Assembly: GCF_050269735.1 (NCBI RefSeq)
Contig: NZ_JBNNIX010000001.1
Coordinates: forward strand, 62,001-126,000
Reading direction: 5' to 3'
Length of the DNA stretch: 64,000 bases
Origin: Paenisporosarcina sp050269735
Lineage (GTDB): Bacteria > Bacillota > Bacilli > Bacillales_A > Planococcaceae
How positions within the stretch are numbered: the stretch's first letter is position 1; every line of letters begins with the position of its first letter. Position numbers and translations under genes: made by a program. Under the pieces are notes generated by a model. The model had not been told where the DNA came from, made no database searches, and saw only the letters and a list, made by a program, of their open reading frames with translations. Shown piece by piece: positions 36,558 to 45,086 of the stretch.

Positions 36558-36627
36558 CCTTAATGGCTTACCTGTTTATCAGGCAGAGCGGGTTGGGAGA
36601 GGGCTAATTTAATAGAAGGTTGAAAAC

Positions 36628-37926
36628 ATGCTTAATTGGTTTGACCGATTTTTCGGTCTTAAAACGAACGGAACGACAGTAAAGCGCGAAGTAATGGCAG
36701 GAGTCATCGGATTTTTCACGGTGGTTTACATCATTGCAGTAAATGCACTTATTCTGTCTGAAGCGGGAATGCCGCTTGAAGCAGCGATTGTCGCAACGAT
36801 TGCAGCATCAGTGTTCGGATGTCTGATTATGGGCTTCTGGGGGAATGTACCGATTTTGCTTGTACCGGGAATGGGAATTAATGCGTTATTTTCCTATACG
36901 ATGGTTCAATCAATGGGTCTTTCTTGGCAGGAAGCACTGGCAGTTGTTTTTGTATCTGGCGTTATTTTCGTGTTTATCGCGTTTACGCCATTTTCAAAAA
37001 TATTAAGTGCCGCTGTACCACATTCGCTTAAAGAAGCGATTACGGTCGGTCTTGGATTGTTCCTGATGCTCATCGGATTGGAAAAAGGCGGCATCGTCGA
37101 AAAAGGCTCAAGTTCCATTTTGGCATTAGGGTCTTTGGGAGAAGCACAAGTGCTTGCGACCGTGCTGACATTTCTTATAGCAATCGTGCTATTCATCCGC
37201 AACGTACCTGGGAATTTTCTCATTACGATTGTGGTTGGAACCATCATTGCGTCTTTCTTCGGTTTGATTGATGTCAATCAGACAGACAGTGCCTCCTTAG
37301 GCTTGGCTGAAGCATTTGGTGCATTCGGTGCATTATCGTTCGGGAATATCCTGTCCATGACATTTTGGATTGCTGTATTTTCGCTGACCATGGTCATTGT
37401 CTTCGAGAACATCGGGCTAGTCCATGGACACGTAGGGTTTATCAACCGTCCAGACAGATTCAGTCGTGCGTTTCAGGCGAACTCCGTGTCTGCGATGACG
37501 TCCGGTATTTTCGGAACGAGTCCGACGGTAGCTTCGGTTGAAAGTGCTGCTGGTATGGTAGCGGGCGGTCGAACAGGACTGACAACTGTGACTGCAGGAG
37601 TGTTGTTCTTAGTGGCGGCGTTTTTCATTCCGGTGATCAAACTGATTCCGGATAGCGCCATTGCACCGATTCTGATCATCATTGGCAGTTTGATGCTGCA
37701 GAACATTCGCAACCTCGAATTGAAAGACTTGAGCGAAAGTTTCCCTGCTTTGTTCATCATTGCAATGATTCCGTTCACTTATAGTATTGCAGATGGCATT
37801 GCTATCGGCTTCATTATGTATCCAATCCTGAAAATTGCGATCGGTAAATGGCGAGAAGTAACACCGGCACTTTACGTAATCGCAGGATTGTTCCTGATGA
37901 ATTTCGTTGTTCATGTCATAGGCTAA
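36628..37926 (+). CDS. AzgA-type purine (guanine/hypoxanthine) permease
   Basis: A 432-residue NCS2-family permease of the AzgA/PbuG/PbuO branch, which imports guanine or hypoxanthine with protons. MLNWFDRFFGLKTNGTTVKREVMAGVIGFFTVVYII is the family's N-terminus. The substrate-site stretches are LLVPGMGINALFSYT and FGTSPTVASVESAAGM. About 14 helices are predicted. The start has GAAGG upstream, and a consensus promoter lies about 70 nt before that. Single-gene unit ending at a bidirectional terminator. Which purine is preferred cannot be told. Confidence 0.9.
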   Translation: MLNWFDRFFGLKTNGTTVKREVMAGVIGFFTVVYIIAVNALILSEAGMPLEAAIVATIAASVFGCLIMGFWGNVPILLVPGMGINALFSYTMVQSMGLSWQEALAVVFVSGVIFVFIAFTPFSKILSAAVPHSLKEAITVGLGLFLMLIGLEKGGIVEKGSSSILALGSLGEAQVLATVLTFLIAIVLFIRNVPGNFLITIVVGTIIASFFGLIDVNQTDSASLGLAEAFGAFGALSFGNILSMTFWIAVFSLTMVIVFENIGLVHGHVGFINRPDRFSRAFQANSVSAMTSGIFGTSPTVASVESAAGMVAGGRTGLTTVTAGVLFLVAAFFIPVIKLIPDSAIAPILIIIGSLMLQNIRNLELKDLSESFPALFIIAMIPFTYSIADGIAIGFIMYPILKIAIGKWREVTPALYVIAGLFLMNFVVHVIG

Positions 37927-37932
37927 TCGAAT

Positions 37933-37969
37933 AAAAATGCACCCGCATATAAACAGCGGGTGCATTTTT
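37933..37969. terminator. Bidirectional terminator
   Basis: The 14-bp stem AAAAATGCACCCGC / GCGGGTGCATTTTT gives U-tracts on both strands, between the permease gene and the SRPBCC gene. Confidence 0.93.
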
Positions 37970-37987
37970 CTATTTCTAGTGAATGCA

Positions 37988-38488
37988 TTAAGACTTCAAG
38001 TGTTCAATATAGGTATCTAATTGATCGAACGTTCCTGCTAATCCCTGTTGAATGCCTTCCCGCGCGTTCTGGAATACGGCAAGTTCTTCTTCAATAGCAG
38101 AAACTGGCATCCCTCGCATAGCAAGAACCGTTTTCCCGTCTTCATCTATGAAATTTAATGTATTGAGAATTTCAAGAGGCCAGCTTGGATGGAATGGTGC
38201 TCGGCAAGTTTGTGCATCTGGATCTGAAAAGGAACTGATGTAAACAAGTCTGTCAGGCATTTCAATGTCTTTGTAGACAAATTTTCCCCACATCGTGTGA
38301 CCTTCAGGAGACGTTTGATTGTAATGAAACTGTCCTTCCGGATGCAATTCAAACTTGACCACATCAATTGAATATCCTGAAGGCGTCCACCAGTGTTTTA
38401 AATGGTTCGCATCGGTCCATAGTTGAAAAAGAGTTTCTTTAGGAACATCAAATGTACGTGTGACCTGTAGTTCTGGATTTTCTGCCAT
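37988..38488 (-). CDS. SRPBCC/AHSA1-like domain protein
   Basis: A 166-residue single-domain protein with the START/Bet v1 fold of the Aha1-C-like group. VTRTFDVPKETLFQLWTDANHLKHWWTP is the classic N-terminus and the final helix (EGIQQGLAGTFDQLDTYIEHLKS) closes the cavity. Such proteins bind hydrophobic ligands. No specific role is assigned. The start ATG has GGGGAGGAA upstream on the minus strand. Transcribed alone. Confidence 0.85.
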   Translation of the reverse strand: MAENPELQVTRTFDVPKETLFQLWTDANHLKHWWTPSGYSIDVVKFELHPEGQFHYNQTSPEGHTMWGKFVYKDIEMPDRLVYISSFSDPDAQTCRAPFHPSWPLEILNTLNFIDEDGKTVLAMRGMPVSAIEEELAVFQNAREGIQQGLAGTFDQLDTYIEHLKS

Positions 38489-38597
38489 TCATAATTCCTC
38501 CCCATAAAATACGATTGTTCACTATTTCGGCATCAACGATCTAAAACCCTTTCCAAGACTATAAAGTAGATTTGTTGGGGTGAATTGGTTGAAAGGG

Positions 38598-38708
38598 AAT
38601 AAGTCGCACGTGAAGAGGAATAAACATAGCTTGTATGGGAACAAATCAGCTTTATACGGCAATAAACAGTATCGAAAAGGAACAAATGGTTATCGAAAAG
38701 GAATAAAG
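38598..38708. repeat. Six-unit array with 21-nt period
   Basis: AATAA or AACAA, mostly preceded by GG, recurs at 38598, 38619, 38640, 38661, 38681 and 38702, spacings of 21, 21, 21, 20 and 21 nt. The intervening bases are loosely conserved (TATCGAAAAGG in the last two). Read on the other strand the core is TTATTCC or TTGTTCC. It fills the 38489-38800 gap upstream of a minus-strand gene and a plus-strand gene. A second array with the same period lies at 54725. Confidence 0.75.
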
Positions 38709-38800
38709 GAAATTTATATTTAAAAACTATCCACCACGGCATCCTAAATCACGATTCCGACGTCTTATTAGTAAAGACTTTTATGAAACGGGTGGGTCAT

Positions 38801-39706
38801 ATGAAAAAGAAAATTGTCTTAGCTGGAGGAACAGGCTTTATTGGACAATACCTGGAGGATAAATTCACAGCTACAGGTTATGAAGTGATGATAATCTCTA
38901 GACAGCCTCAGCATATTGGTTGGTCAAACAAGGCGGGTATAATCAACGCTTTGGATGGTGCGGAGATGCTCATCAATCTTGCAGGTAAATCCGTTAACTG
39001 TCGATACAATGACAAGAATAAAGAAGAAATCATCAGCTCCCGTACTAAGACGACTCAAATTCTTGGAAACGCGCTGTTGGCTTGTAGCAGTCCTCCTCCG
39101 TTGTGGATCAATTCCAGCACAGCTACAATCTATCGGCATGCAGAAGATCGTCCCATGACAGAAGAGAATGGAGAAATTGGCACCGGTTTTTCGGTAGATG
39201 TAGCCAAAGCGTGGGAACAATCCTTATTCGATTATCAACTTCCGCGTACTAGACAAGTAGCTTTACGCATGTCCATTGTACTCGGTGCAGAGGGTGGCGT
39301 GATGGAGCCTTACTTCAACTTAGTACGCTTCGGACTCGGCGGGATACAGGGGGCAGGGAATCAAATGTTCAGTTGGATTCATATTGAAGATGTGTACCGG
39401 GCCATTCTGTTTCTTCAGGAAAGAACCGACTTAAATGGTGCCTTTAATTTGTCGGCGCCAAATCCTGTTTCAAATCGTGAATTCATGAATCAACTGCGCA
39501 AGGCGATGAATCGAAAGCTAGGATTGCCGGCTCAAAAGTGGATGCTCGAAATCGGTGCCGTCTTCATGAAAACCGAAACAGAACTCATTTTGAAAAGTCG
39601 GTGGGTATTGCCAGAGCGACTCGAGAAAGAAGGGTTTCAGTTTACATTCGATACACTCGAAAAGGCATTGCAGCAAATCATCCTAAAAAAACAGACCATT
39701 TCATAA
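38801..39706 (+). CDS. TIGR01777 family NAD(P)-binding epimerase-like protein
   Basis: A 301-residue extended short-chain dehydrogenase of the YfcH/YfhF group. The N-terminal VLAGGTGFIGQYL is the NAD(P) loop, INLAGKSVNCRYNDKNKEEI is the family signature, and WEQSL with FSWIHIEDVYRAI follows. The usual YxxxK catalytic pair is replaced in this family, and the reaction is unknown. I chose ATG 38801 with GGGTGGG upstream. An ATG six codons earlier lacks a site. Monocistronic. Confidence 0.87.
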   Translation: MKKKIVLAGGTGFIGQYLEDKFTATGYEVMIISRQPQHIGWSNKAGIINALDGAEMLINLAGKSVNCRYNDKNKEEIISSRTKTTQILGNALLACSSPPPLWINSSTATIYRHAEDRPMTEENGEIGTGFSVDVAKAWEQSLFDYQLPRTRQVALRMSIVLGAEGGVMEPYFNLVRFGLGGIQGAGNQMFSWIHIEDVYRAILFLQERTDLNGAFNLSAPNPVSNREFMNQLRKAMNRKLGLPAQKWMLEIGAVFMKTETELILKSRWVLPERLEKEGFQFTFDTLEKALQQIILKKQTIS

Positions 39707-39710
39707 TAAG

Positions 39711-39745
39711 AAAAACCTCTCGAAGTTTCTTCTGGAGGTTTTTTT
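39711..39745 (+). terminator. Terminator after the TIGR01777 gene
   Basis: The stem AAAAACCTC / GAGGTTTTT with a 15-nt loop ends in a T run. Confidence 0.85.
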
Positions 39746-39845
39746 ACTTGTGAATTAAGTGATCCCAAACACAGTTTTCAACAAGTTGTTCCCCAAGTGC
39801 ATAAACTAATTTTAATACCAACTAAGTGAAGGGGAATACTAAGAG

Positions 39846-40442
39846 ATGATGCATCCACATACGGAATTACGTTTTATAAATGATCAAATAGGATTCGGGG
39901 TATTTGCGACGAAGTTCATTCCAAAGGGAACCATAATATGGGCATTGGATGATCTCGATCAAATATTGGACGCAGATTATCTCCAGAAGATTGACGAATA
40001 CAGAGGGGAGATTTTAAAGAAATATGCGTACCGAAATCAAGAAGGGAAATACGTTCTCTGCTGGGATCTCGGAAGATATGTAAATCACAGTTTTCATGCC
40101 AATTGCATGGGGACCGCTTATGAATTTGAAGTGGCCATTCGCGATATTCATCCCGGCGAACAGCTGACAGATGATTATGGAACATTAAATATCGATGAAC
40201 CATTTGATTGTTTCCCGGAAGACGGCACGGATCGGACGCGGGTTTACCCGGATGATTTGCTTCATTTCCATGAAGAATGGGATGCAAAGGTTATTGATTC
40301 CCTCCAACATTTTTATGAAGTGGAACAGCCACTTTACCCACTTATTCGCCCCGAATTCGTTGAGAAAGTAAGCATTGCAACAAAAGAACATAATCTCCTG
40401 GATTCAATTAAGAGCATTTACTATAATCGTAATCATCATTAA
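39846..40442 (+). CDS. SET-domain protein (putative protein lysine methyltransferase)
   Basis: A 198-residue protein with a recognisable SET domain in its first 120 residues. The SET-N part is IGFGVFATKFIPKGTIIW. The SAM/pseudoknot motif is RYVNHSFHANC (NHS). The C-terminal motif is GEQLTDDYGTLN (ELTxDYG). The pre-SET/post-SET cysteine clusters of eukaryotic enzymes are absent, and a helical C-terminal part follows. It would transfer methyl from S-adenosylmethionine to lysine of an unknown protein. The site AAGGGG is about 11 nt before the first ATG, a loose spacing. Single-gene unit. Confidence 0.85.
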   Translation: MMHPHTELRFINDQIGFGVFATKFIPKGTIIWALDDLDQILDADYLQKIDEYRGEILKKYAYRNQEGKYVLCWDLGRYVNHSFHANCMGTAYEFEVAIRDIHPGEQLTDDYGTLNIDEPFDCFPEDGTDRTRVYPDDLLHFHEEWDAKVIDSLQHFYEVEQPLYPLIRPEFVEKVSIATKEHNLLDSIKSIYYNRNHH

Positions 40443-40457
40443 AATGGCTCTCTAACT

Positions 40458-40498
40458 AAAAACGATAAAACCTAGCAGTGGTTTTATCGTTTTTGTTT
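40458..40498 (+). terminator. Terminator after the SET-domain gene
   Basis: The 15-bp stem AAAAACGATAAAACC / GGTTTTATCGTTTTT with a 7-nt loop is followed by more T residues. Confidence 0.92.
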
Positions 40499-40668
40499 TT
40501 CTCTATAAAATTCACAAAATCCGAATCTCTTTTATTTATCCATTTACTCAAAAAACTTTAGGTTTTAGTTCTTCCATTATTAGTTCTGCAAATAAGGAAA
40601 AGCGATGGTTTTCCATTAAGAATACCCCTATTATTTCAAGGGACTCACTTAATATGACCATATTAATC

Positions 40669-40698
40669 GTATAAAAAAAAGAAAAATAGAACATGCTT
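40669..40698 (+). promoter_or_regulatory. Sigma-G-type promoter of the ger operon
   Basis: GTATA and CATGCTT are spaced 18 nt. The forespore sigma-G pattern is GHATR-N18-CATNMTA, so the -35 fits perfectly and the -10 in six of seven bases. It lies about 95 nt before the gerA-type start, where forespore expression of a germinant receptor is expected. The rest of the 40499-40791 gap is AT-rich and shows nothing else. Confidence 0.5.
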
Positions 40699-40791
40699 AC
40701 GAAGAAAGCTTTAGTAGTATTTCGTGAATTTCCTTCAAATTAAATTCAGAAAAAGCGTGCAAAAAAACGAAATAGTTAAGTGAGGTAGTGT

Positions 40792-42411
40792 ATGGGCTTT
40801 TTCAAAAACAAAAATAAGAATAAGATACAACCCAAATCTACTTCACCTAGTCAAACGACGAAGAAAGGTTCAACAAACGATATAAATACAAATCTTCAAG
40901 AGAATATACAAATTCTTAAAAATTCCCTTGGGGAAAGCACTGATATTATCATTCGAGAAATCAATATTGGAAAAGAAGGATCCATTAAAGCTGCTATCAT
41001 ATATACAGATGGGTTAACTGACACACCCTCATTACAAAACTTCATTTTGGAAACGCTCATGTTAGATACCAAAGGGATGGAATTGCAGGAAAAGATATCT
41101 CCTGAACAAGATCTTATTAGCGTATTAAAAGATTTTGCCATGACAGTAGGGGATATAAAATATTTAACGGATTTCGATGTACTTTTTACTGGTCTTTTAT
41201 CGGGAGATACGGTTATTTTAATTGATGGTTATAAGCAAGGTTTAATCATTTCCAACAGACAATGGGTTGATCGGGGAGTAACCGAAGCATCAGCTCAGAT
41301 GGTAGTCAGGGGACCACGCGAAGGTTTCTCCGAAAATTTGCGTGTAAATACAGCCTTAGTTCGCAGGAAAATTAAAGATCCAAATCTTTGGATGGCATCA
41401 AAAATTATTGGAAAACGCACGAAAACGAATGTTGCCGTGATGTATATGAACGGCATTGCCAATGACAAAATAGTAAAAGAAGTCTTTTTGCGTTTGGATA
41501 AAATAGATATTGATGGAATTCTTGAAAGTGGAAACATCGAGGAATTGATTGAGGATGCACCTTTCTCACCTTTTCCAACAGTTTTTAATACAGAACGTCC
41601 AGATATAGTTGCTGCGGCACTATTGGAAGGGCGCATAGCTATTTTAGTTGATGGAACACCCTTTGTACTAATTGTTCCGGCATTATTTGTTCAATTTTTT
41701 CAATCTTCCGAGGACTACTATCAACGTGCAGATATTGCGAGTCTTATTCGAATTCTTCGTTTTTTTGCATTTACAATTGCTTTATTGGCACCATCATTAT
41801 TTATTGCAATCACCACTTTTCATCACACAATGCTACCACCGGCACTCCTTATTAGTTTGACAGCCCAACGGGAAGGCGTCCCATTTCCGACATTTGTTGA
41901 AGCAATAATAATGGAAGTCACCTTTGAACTTTTGCGTGAAGCAGGTATAAGAATGCCTAGAAACATCGGTGCAGCCATGTCTATAGTGGGGGCATTTGTA
42001 ATTGGAACAGCAGCCGTTGAAGCAGGCATAATTTCTGCTGCGATGGTCATCGTAGTTTCAATAACAGCCATTTCAAGTTTTGTTTCTCCTACTTATGACT
42101 TGGCTATCGCTGTCAGGATGTTGCGCTTTGTATTTATGGCAATCGCAGCAGCGTTCGGTTTGTTTGGAATTACGATAGGTTTAATTGCTCTTATTCTGCA
42201 TTTATGCAGTATACGTTCTTTTGGAATACCATATATGTCTCCATTAGCTCCATTTAATATTTCGGATCAAAAGGACACGTTTATTCGTTTGCCTAAATGG
42301 AAAATGTTTACTCGACCTCGCCTAACCAATCAACAAAATATGACTCGTCAACAAGATCCCGCCTCTTCAAAACCACAACCAACAAAAAATGAGGAGTATG
42401 AAAGGGAGTAA
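40792..42411 (+). CDS. Spore germinant receptor A subunit (GerA/GerKA family)
   Basis: A 539-residue inner-membrane subunit of a germinant receptor. A hydrophilic N-terminal half (about residues 1-290) contains the conserved GLLSGDTVILIDGYKQGL and REVPRGPREGF-type segment (here VVRGPREGFSENLRVNTALVRRKI). Membrane helices follow (EDYYQRADIASLIRILRFFAF onward), then a charged C-terminal tail. Together with the B and C proteins it senses nutrients in the dormant spore. The start ATG follows GTGAGG. It heads a five-gene operon and the next gene begins 3 nt after its stop. Closest to GerKA/GerXA-type in length. Confidence 0.94.
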   Translation: MGFFKNKNKNKIQPKSTSPSQTTKKGSTNDINTNLQENIQILKNSLGESTDIIIREINIGKEGSIKAAIIYTDGLTDTPSLQNFILETLMLDTKGMELQEKISPEQDLISVLKDFAMTVGDIKYLTDFDVLFTGLLSGDTVILIDGYKQGLIISNRQWVDRGVTEASAQMVVRGPREGFSENLRVNTALVRRKIKDPNLWMASKIIGKRTKTNVAVMYMNGIANDKIVKEVFLRLDKIDIDGILESGNIEELIEDAPFSPFPTVFNTERPDIVAAALLEGRIAILVDGTPFVLIVPALFVQFFQSSEDYYQRADIASLIRILRFFAFTIALLAPSLFIAITTFHHTMLPPALLISLTAQREGVPFPTFVEAIIMEVTFELLREAGIRMPRNIGAAMSIVGAFVIGTAAVEAGIISAAMVIVVSITAISSFVSPTYDLAIAVRMLRFVFMAIAAAFGLFGITIGLIALILHLCSIRSFGIPYMSPLAPFNISDQKDTFIRLPKWKMFTRPRLTNQQNMTRQQDPASSKPQPTKNEEYERE

Positions 42412-42414
42412 ACG

Positions 42415-43608
42415 ATGAAAAAGTGCATGTTTGTACTCCTGATTCTCAGCCTCTTTCTCACGGGGTGTTGGGACCGGAGGGAATTAAATGAGCTTGGCAT
42501 TGCATTAGCATTAGGTATCGATAAAGTAGAAGATGAATACCAAGTAACTGCTCAAGTGGTTGTACCTTCTGAAATATCCATGAAACCAACTGGGCGTTCA
42601 CCGGTAACCCTGTTTAAGGCGAACGGGGAAACGGTATATGAAGCTCTTCGAAAAATAACAAAGAACTCGCCTCGAAAAATATATCCTGGACATCTTCGAA
42701 TGCTTGTAATCGGTGAGGATTTAGCTGAAGAAGGAATAGGCGAATCCTTAGAGTTTCTGTCAAGAGATTGGGAATTTCGATCTGATTTTTATGTTGTTAT
42801 TGCTAAGGAAATGACCGCGGAAGAGATACTAAATGTCACAACAACTCTTGAAGCCATACCCGCTAATAAAATGTTTAACACGCTTAAAACGTCAGAAGCT
42901 GCCTGGGCCGCAACGAGCGGCATTGTATTAGATGAGCTGATAAAAGATCTAACAAATGAAGGAAAAGAAGCGGTATTAACGGGGATTCTAGTAACAGGGA
43001 ACCAAGAAATAGGAACAAGCAAACAGAATGTAGAATCAATTACTCCTGAAGCGCGAATTGTATATGATCAATTAGCTGTGTTTAAAAAAGATAAACTGTT
43101 GGGCTGGTTAACTGAACAGGAAAGCAGAGGGTATAATGACATCACCAACACAGTGGAAAATACAATAAGTGTAATATCTTGTCCTAAAGAAGGAAAAATT
43201 TCTATAGAAATCATTCAGTTAAAATCTGACATTAAAGGTAAAATGAATAAAGGGAAACCCGAAGTAGATGTCAATATTAAAGTAAAAGGAAATATAGGGG
43301 ATGTAGAATGTCCAATTAATCTTAGTGAACAAAAAACAATTGTTGAGCTAGAGAAAATCATGAAAAATGATACGGAAGATACCATTAACCAGACCATTGA
43401 AACGGTACAAAAACAATATGAATCAGACATATTTGGATTTGGTGAAGCCATTCATCGATCCAATCCGAAAGAATGGAAAAAGATGAAAGAGCAGTGGGAT
43501 AAAGGTGGATTTTCAGAGTTGACAGCGAACGTTAAAGTTGACGTGAAACTTCAGCATACGGGTACAGTAGGTAATTCCTTCCTAGATGATGTAAAGGAAA
43601 CTAAATAA
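42415..43608 (+). CDS. Spore germinant receptor C lipoprotein (Ger(x)C family)
   Basis: A 397-residue lipoprotein. The signal peptide ends in FLTGCWD, with Cys18 to be lipidated, and CWDRRELNELGIALALGIDK is the family hallmark. Middle-domain motifs KITKNSPRKIYPGHLRMLVIGEDLAEEG and the C-terminal WKKMKEQWDKGGFSELTANVKVDVKL are also typical. It sits on the outer face of the inner spore membrane with the A and B subunits. The binding site GGGAG overlaps the gerA stop. Two nucleotides separate its stop from the next start. Confidence 0.94.
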   Translation: MKKCMFVLLILSLFLTGCWDRRELNELGIALALGIDKVEDEYQVTAQVVVPSEISMKPTGRSPVTLFKANGETVYEALRKITKNSPRKIYPGHLRMLVIGEDLAEEGIGESLEFLSRDWEFRSDFYVVIAKEMTAEEILNVTTTLEAIPANKMFNTLKTSEAAWAATSGIVLDELIKDLTNEGKEAVLTGILVTGNQEIGTSKQNVESITPEARIVYDQLAVFKKDKLLGWLTEQESRGYNDITNTVENTISVISCPKEGKISIEIIQLKSDIKGKMNKGKPEVDVNIKVKGNIGDVECPINLSEQKTIVELEKIMKNDTEDTINQTIETVQKQYESDIFGFGEAIHRSNPKEWKKMKEQWDKGGFSELTANVKVDVKLQHTGTVGNSFLDDVKETK

Positions 43609-43610
43609 TC

Positions 43611-43844
43611 ATGTTGAAAAGTATAGGAATACTCCTGATTGCGGCTACCATTCTGTGGATTGAAGTTCCACCTCTATTGGAAAAAAAGTTAAAAAAAGAG
43701 TTACTTGTGTTTGCTATTCTTCTTGCCATTGCTGTAGGGATAAGTATTACACTAGGATTTGGAAAATCTATTCCAACTCCACTAGATTTACTCACTTTTG
43801 TGTTTAAACCTCTTAATGATGTTATTGCTCTTTTGTTAAAGTAA
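43611..43844 (+). CDS. Small two-helix protein in ger operon (candidate D subunit)
   Basis: A 77-residue membrane protein with two hydrophobic helices, about residues 2-20 and 30-50, and a third weaker hydrophobic stretch at the end. Some bacilli encode a small D protein of this size and two-helix shape beside germinant receptors, which modulates germination rate. Position between the C and B genes and co-transcription (2 nt after gerC) fit that class. I infer D-subunit identity from size, topology and context, not from a sequence motif. The site AAAGGAAA is 12 nt from the ATG, so translation may depend on gerC. Confidence 0.6.
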   Translation: MLKSIGILLIAATILWIEVPPLLEKKLKKELLVFAILLAIAVGISITLGFGKSIPTPLDLLTFVFKPLNDVIALLLK

Positions 43845-43877
43845 AAGAACAGTGTAGAGCGGAAGGTATGATATGTA

Positions 43878-44993
43878 ATGATGCAAGACGTTAAAATAAA
43901 TTCGTACCAATTTCTAGTTTTAGTTATTTTTTTTACGATTGGTACGAGTCTCTTAACTGTACCATCTGTATTAGCGGCCGAAGCGAAACAAGACGCTTGG
44001 ATTGCCGCTATAATTGGTACGGGAATGGGGTCATTGGTCATATGGCTATTCATCATTATAGCTCTTTGGTTTCCTCACTTCACCTTTATCCAAATCAATG
44101 AAAAAGTATTTGGAAAATGGATAGGTAAAGCCTTTTCTGTTTTTTTTGTACTCACGACTTTTCTTTATACTTCAGAACTTTTGTTTTATTGTGGGACTTT
44201 CCTAAACATGCATGCGCTGCCAAGTACTCCAATGGTAGTCCTTAATATTCTTATGGCGGGGGTAGTGGTGATGGGAGTCCGTCTTGGATTGGAAACCATC
44301 GCTCGTTCTGCAGAAATCTTAATTGCCGTTTTCTTCATCCTTTTTCTCTTTTTAGTGGTGTTTATTTCACCTGAAATCAAGTTTGAAAACTTACAGCCTG
44401 TATTTGAGGTGGGTACAAAAAAGATCGTTCAATCATCCTTTTTTTATTTCGTAGTATCTTCAGTTAATTGCGTTATTTTTTTAATGATTTTTCCTTCCTT
44501 TATTAACAAAATGAAGCAAGGTAAAAAATCCTTTTTATTAGGAAACTTAATAGGTGGCATCATCATTATTATTATTACATTTTTGACTATTACTGTGTTA
44601 GGTCCTGAAAATACCGCAAGGCAGTCTTATCCTAGCTATGAATTGGCTAAAAGGATAAATGTTGGGGATTTTGTACAGCGTATTGAGGGGATAATGGGCA
44701 CACTTTGGATTATTGCGCTCTACTTTAAGACGGTACTTTATTTTTACGCTTCCGTTTTAGGTTTGGCACAAATTCTAAATTTGAAAGATTACCGCCCGTT
44801 AACATTCCCCTTAGGCATGCTTGCTGTTGTCCTTTCTCTCGTGATTTATCCTAACGTCATCTACCAACAATATTGGGACAGTACAACGGGTAATACCTTA
44901 TCATTGTCATACGGACTTTTTTTACCTCTTTTGCTGGTAGTTATATATGGGTTACGAAAAAAGAAATTAAAAAAAGAGGCCAGAAATCCTTAG
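43878..44993 (+). CDS. Spore germinant receptor B subunit, copy 1 (GerB family)
   Basis: A 371-residue APC-fold membrane protein with ten helices, the subunit thought to bind the germinant. INSYQFLVLVIFFTIGTSLLTVPS is the standard N-terminus, and PEIKFENLQPVFEVGTKKIVQSS lies in the middle. Site GGAAGG and the 5' flank GAGCGGAAGGTATGATATG are repeated almost exactly before the next gene. The two proteins are about 70% identical by eye. Two ATG codons are adjacent at the start; I list the first. Confidence 0.92.
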   Translation: MMQDVKINSYQFLVLVIFFTIGTSLLTVPSVLAAEAKQDAWIAAIIGTGMGSLVIWLFIIIALWFPHFTFIQINEKVFGKWIGKAFSVFFVLTTFLYTSELLFYCGTFLNMHALPSTPMVVLNILMAGVVVMGVRLGLETIARSAEILIAVFFILFLFLVVFISPEIKFENLQPVFEVGTKKIVQSSFFYFVVSSVNCVIFLMIFPSFINKMKQGKKSFLLGNLIGGIIIIIITFLTITVLGPENTARQSYPSYELAKRINVGDFVQRIEGIMGTLWIIALYFKTVLYFYASVLGLAQILNLKDYRPLTFPLGMLAVVLSLVIYPNVIYQQYWDSTTGNTLSLSYGLFLPLLLVVIYGLRKKKLKKEARNP

Positions 44994-45086
44994 GGAAAAA
45001 ATTTGCTAAAAGCCAATTTGGCAATGTATTGCCAACTCAGTGACAGGTACCCGGGAGTCCTATTGGAGCGGAAGGTATGATATGAA

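Noticed and set aside
36558..36627. Purine riboswitch before the AzgA-type permease
   Set aside because: The leader is only about 64 nt and lacks the conserved three-way junction sequences of the purine aptamer.
38533..38742. Minus-strand 69-residue frame with a seven-residue repeat over the 21-nt array
   Set aside because: The seven-residue repeat is only the 21-nt periodicity translated. There is no binding site, and the second array has 20-nt steps that break any frame.
45018..45035. TTGGCAATGTATTGCCAA as a terminator between the two GerB genes
   Set aside because: The loop would be only two bases and no T tract follows. The genes are most likely co-transcribed.
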